NCBI GenBank assembly: GCA_964589765.1
Contig: CAZPUM010000030.1
Span: forward strand, 1-12,617
Direction: 5' to 3'
Source of the DNA: UBA525 sp964589765
GTDB lineage: Archaea > Nanobdellota > Nanobdellia > Woesearchaeales > UBA525
DNA length: 12,617 bases
The notes under the pieces were generated by a model, which ran no database searches, was not told the DNA's origin, and saw nothing but the letters and a program-made list of their open reading frames with translations. Position numbers and translations under genes: made by a program. Every line of letters starts with the position of its first letter. The first letter of the stretch is position 1. This document shows positions 12,019 through 12,617 of the stretch, piece after piece.

Positions 12019-12617
12019 CTAACGAGAAGTACTTCGAGGGGCTTTGGCTATGTTCTTCCATAAATATTCGTGATATTTCTTGTAGTTCTCAGCGATCTCT
12101 TTGTTCTCTATCATGAATCCGAACCATTCCTCCCCCCATGAGAGATTGACGACCTTGTTGTCGTAGATGATGATGACTGCGGGGTTGCCGCTGAACTCTC
12201 TCGGCAAGATTTTGATGTTGACGAGCGCGGTCTTCGTGATGCGCTTCTCTTTGAGCTCGTTTCTCACAAGGTTGTGCCATCGGCTTTTCGCCTTGATTCT
12301 TCTTTTGTTGTATTGTGGCCAGTAATGGGGTAGTTCTTTGACGATGAAGAAGCCGCCGCCGATGGCGTAGATGTCCTTGTGTTTGAGCATGTCTTCGAAT
12401 ATCGCTTTTATGCCGTCTTTGCCTCTGAAAATCTCCGAGCTGATTTGCGGTTTGCTGGAAGCATATTTCTCTTCTATCTGAGGGATGGAGCTTTCTAGCG
12501 CGGCCAGTTCTTGTTTGTTCTTCTGAATCAGTTCTTGAAGCCTGCTCGGGGGGGCGCATTGATAGGTGCGCTTGCCACGCTCAATGGTGTAGGAGATGAG
12601 CCCTTTCTGAATAAGCT
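12019..12617 (-). CDS. TrmB-family transcriptional regulator, 5' end outside the window
   Basis: This is the C-terminal 198 residues of a TrmB-type archaeal regulator; the N-terminal winged helix is mostly beyond the window. The visible start, LIQKGLISYTIERGKRTYQCAPPSRLQELI, is the last wing of the DNA-binding domain and the linker into a coiled-coil helix (IQKNKQELAALESSIPQIEEKY). Next comes FRGKDGIKAIFEDMLKHKDIYAIGGGFF and an effector/phospholipase-D-like C-terminal domain with NPAVIIIYDNKVVNLSWGE. Such proteins sense sugars or other metabolites in better-known cases. The ligand is not predictable here. GC content is higher than in the island. The last residues (APRSTSR) and the TAG stop are encoded within GC-rich repeat-like sequence that includes the palindrome GAAGTACTTC. 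Confidence 0.85.
   Translation of the reverse strand, partial: LIQKGLISYTIERGKRTYQCAPPSRLQELIQKNKQELAALESSIPQIEEKYASSKPQISSEIFRGKDGIKAIFEDMLKHKDIYAIGGGFFIVKELPHYWPQYNKRRIKAKSRWHNLVRNELKEKRITKTALVNIKILPREFSGNPAVIIIYDNKVVNLSWGEEWFGFMIENKEIAENYKKYHEYLWKNIAKAPRSTSR

Noticed and set aside
12089..12559. A 156-residue open frame on the minus strand, rich in Arg and Gln
   Set aside because: It is an out-of-frame shadow of the TrmB gene, with low-complexity composition and no domain.

Overview
The window looks like a piece of an archaeal chromosome. The left third is the classical archaeal proteasome/exosome gene string (psmA, SBDS, rrp4, rrp41, rrp42). Several genes have TATA-like boxes about 26-30 nt before the start codon with no leader, others have GGTG-type ribosome binding sites, and a TrmB-family regulator lies at the right edge. 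A DPANN-type archaeon is my guess, but no rRNA is present to settle it. Ten Ns at 5566-5575 show that this is a scaffold from a draft or metagenome assembly.

Layout. (1) 1-3606, plus strand: a tight operon of the proteasome alpha subunit (5' end cut off), the SBDS ribosome-maturation protein and the three archaeal exosome core proteins, ending in a T-rich tract. (2) 3639-3959: a small FeoA-like protein with a CxxCxxHxH tail, convergent (4-nt overlap) with (3) a minus-strand set: a lipoprotein of unknown function (7819-7247), a P-type ATPase strikingly like the animal Na+,K+-ATPase alpha subunit (7179-4386, interrupted by the Ns), and a small STAS/SpoIIAA-like protein (4327-3956) with its own promoter. 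(4) 7966-11949: a visibly more AT-rich island with unrelated single-function genes: uvsE (UV damage endonuclease, plus strand), a CaCA-family cation/Ca2+ exchanger, a NADAR/YbiA-type N-glycosidase and a MazE/MazF-type toxin-antitoxin pair (all minus strand). (5) 12019-12617: the C-terminal part of a TrmB-family regulator, again with higher GC.

The most interesting part is region 4. Every intergenic gap in the island holds a GC-rich structured element unlike the AT-rich genes around it. Three of these (7974-7999, 11010-11098, 11864-11949) share the minus-strand core CGGTGTTAA(A/G) and pair TAACA with TGTTA at their ends, next to an unpaired GG. The two longest are 86-89 bp and fold like integron attC sites, with terminal RYYYAAC/GTTRRRY-like boxes, imperfect inner stems and a hairpin-rich centre. 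One gene or gene pair per element, a toxin-antitoxin pair as cargo, and a 19-nt direct repeat (18 matches) at the two outer ends suggest an integron-like cassette array without an integrase in the window. This is inference. A family of structured intergenic repeats is the main alternative, and the elements at 9043-9080 and 10336-10446 fit the model poorly.

How the genes work together: region 1 is protein and RNA turnover plus ribosome maturation. Region 3 is ion homeostasis at the membrane. The island supplies optional stress functions (UV repair, calcium handling, nucleotide/ADP-ribose clean-up, toxin-antitoxin) that look swapped in rather than co-evolved.
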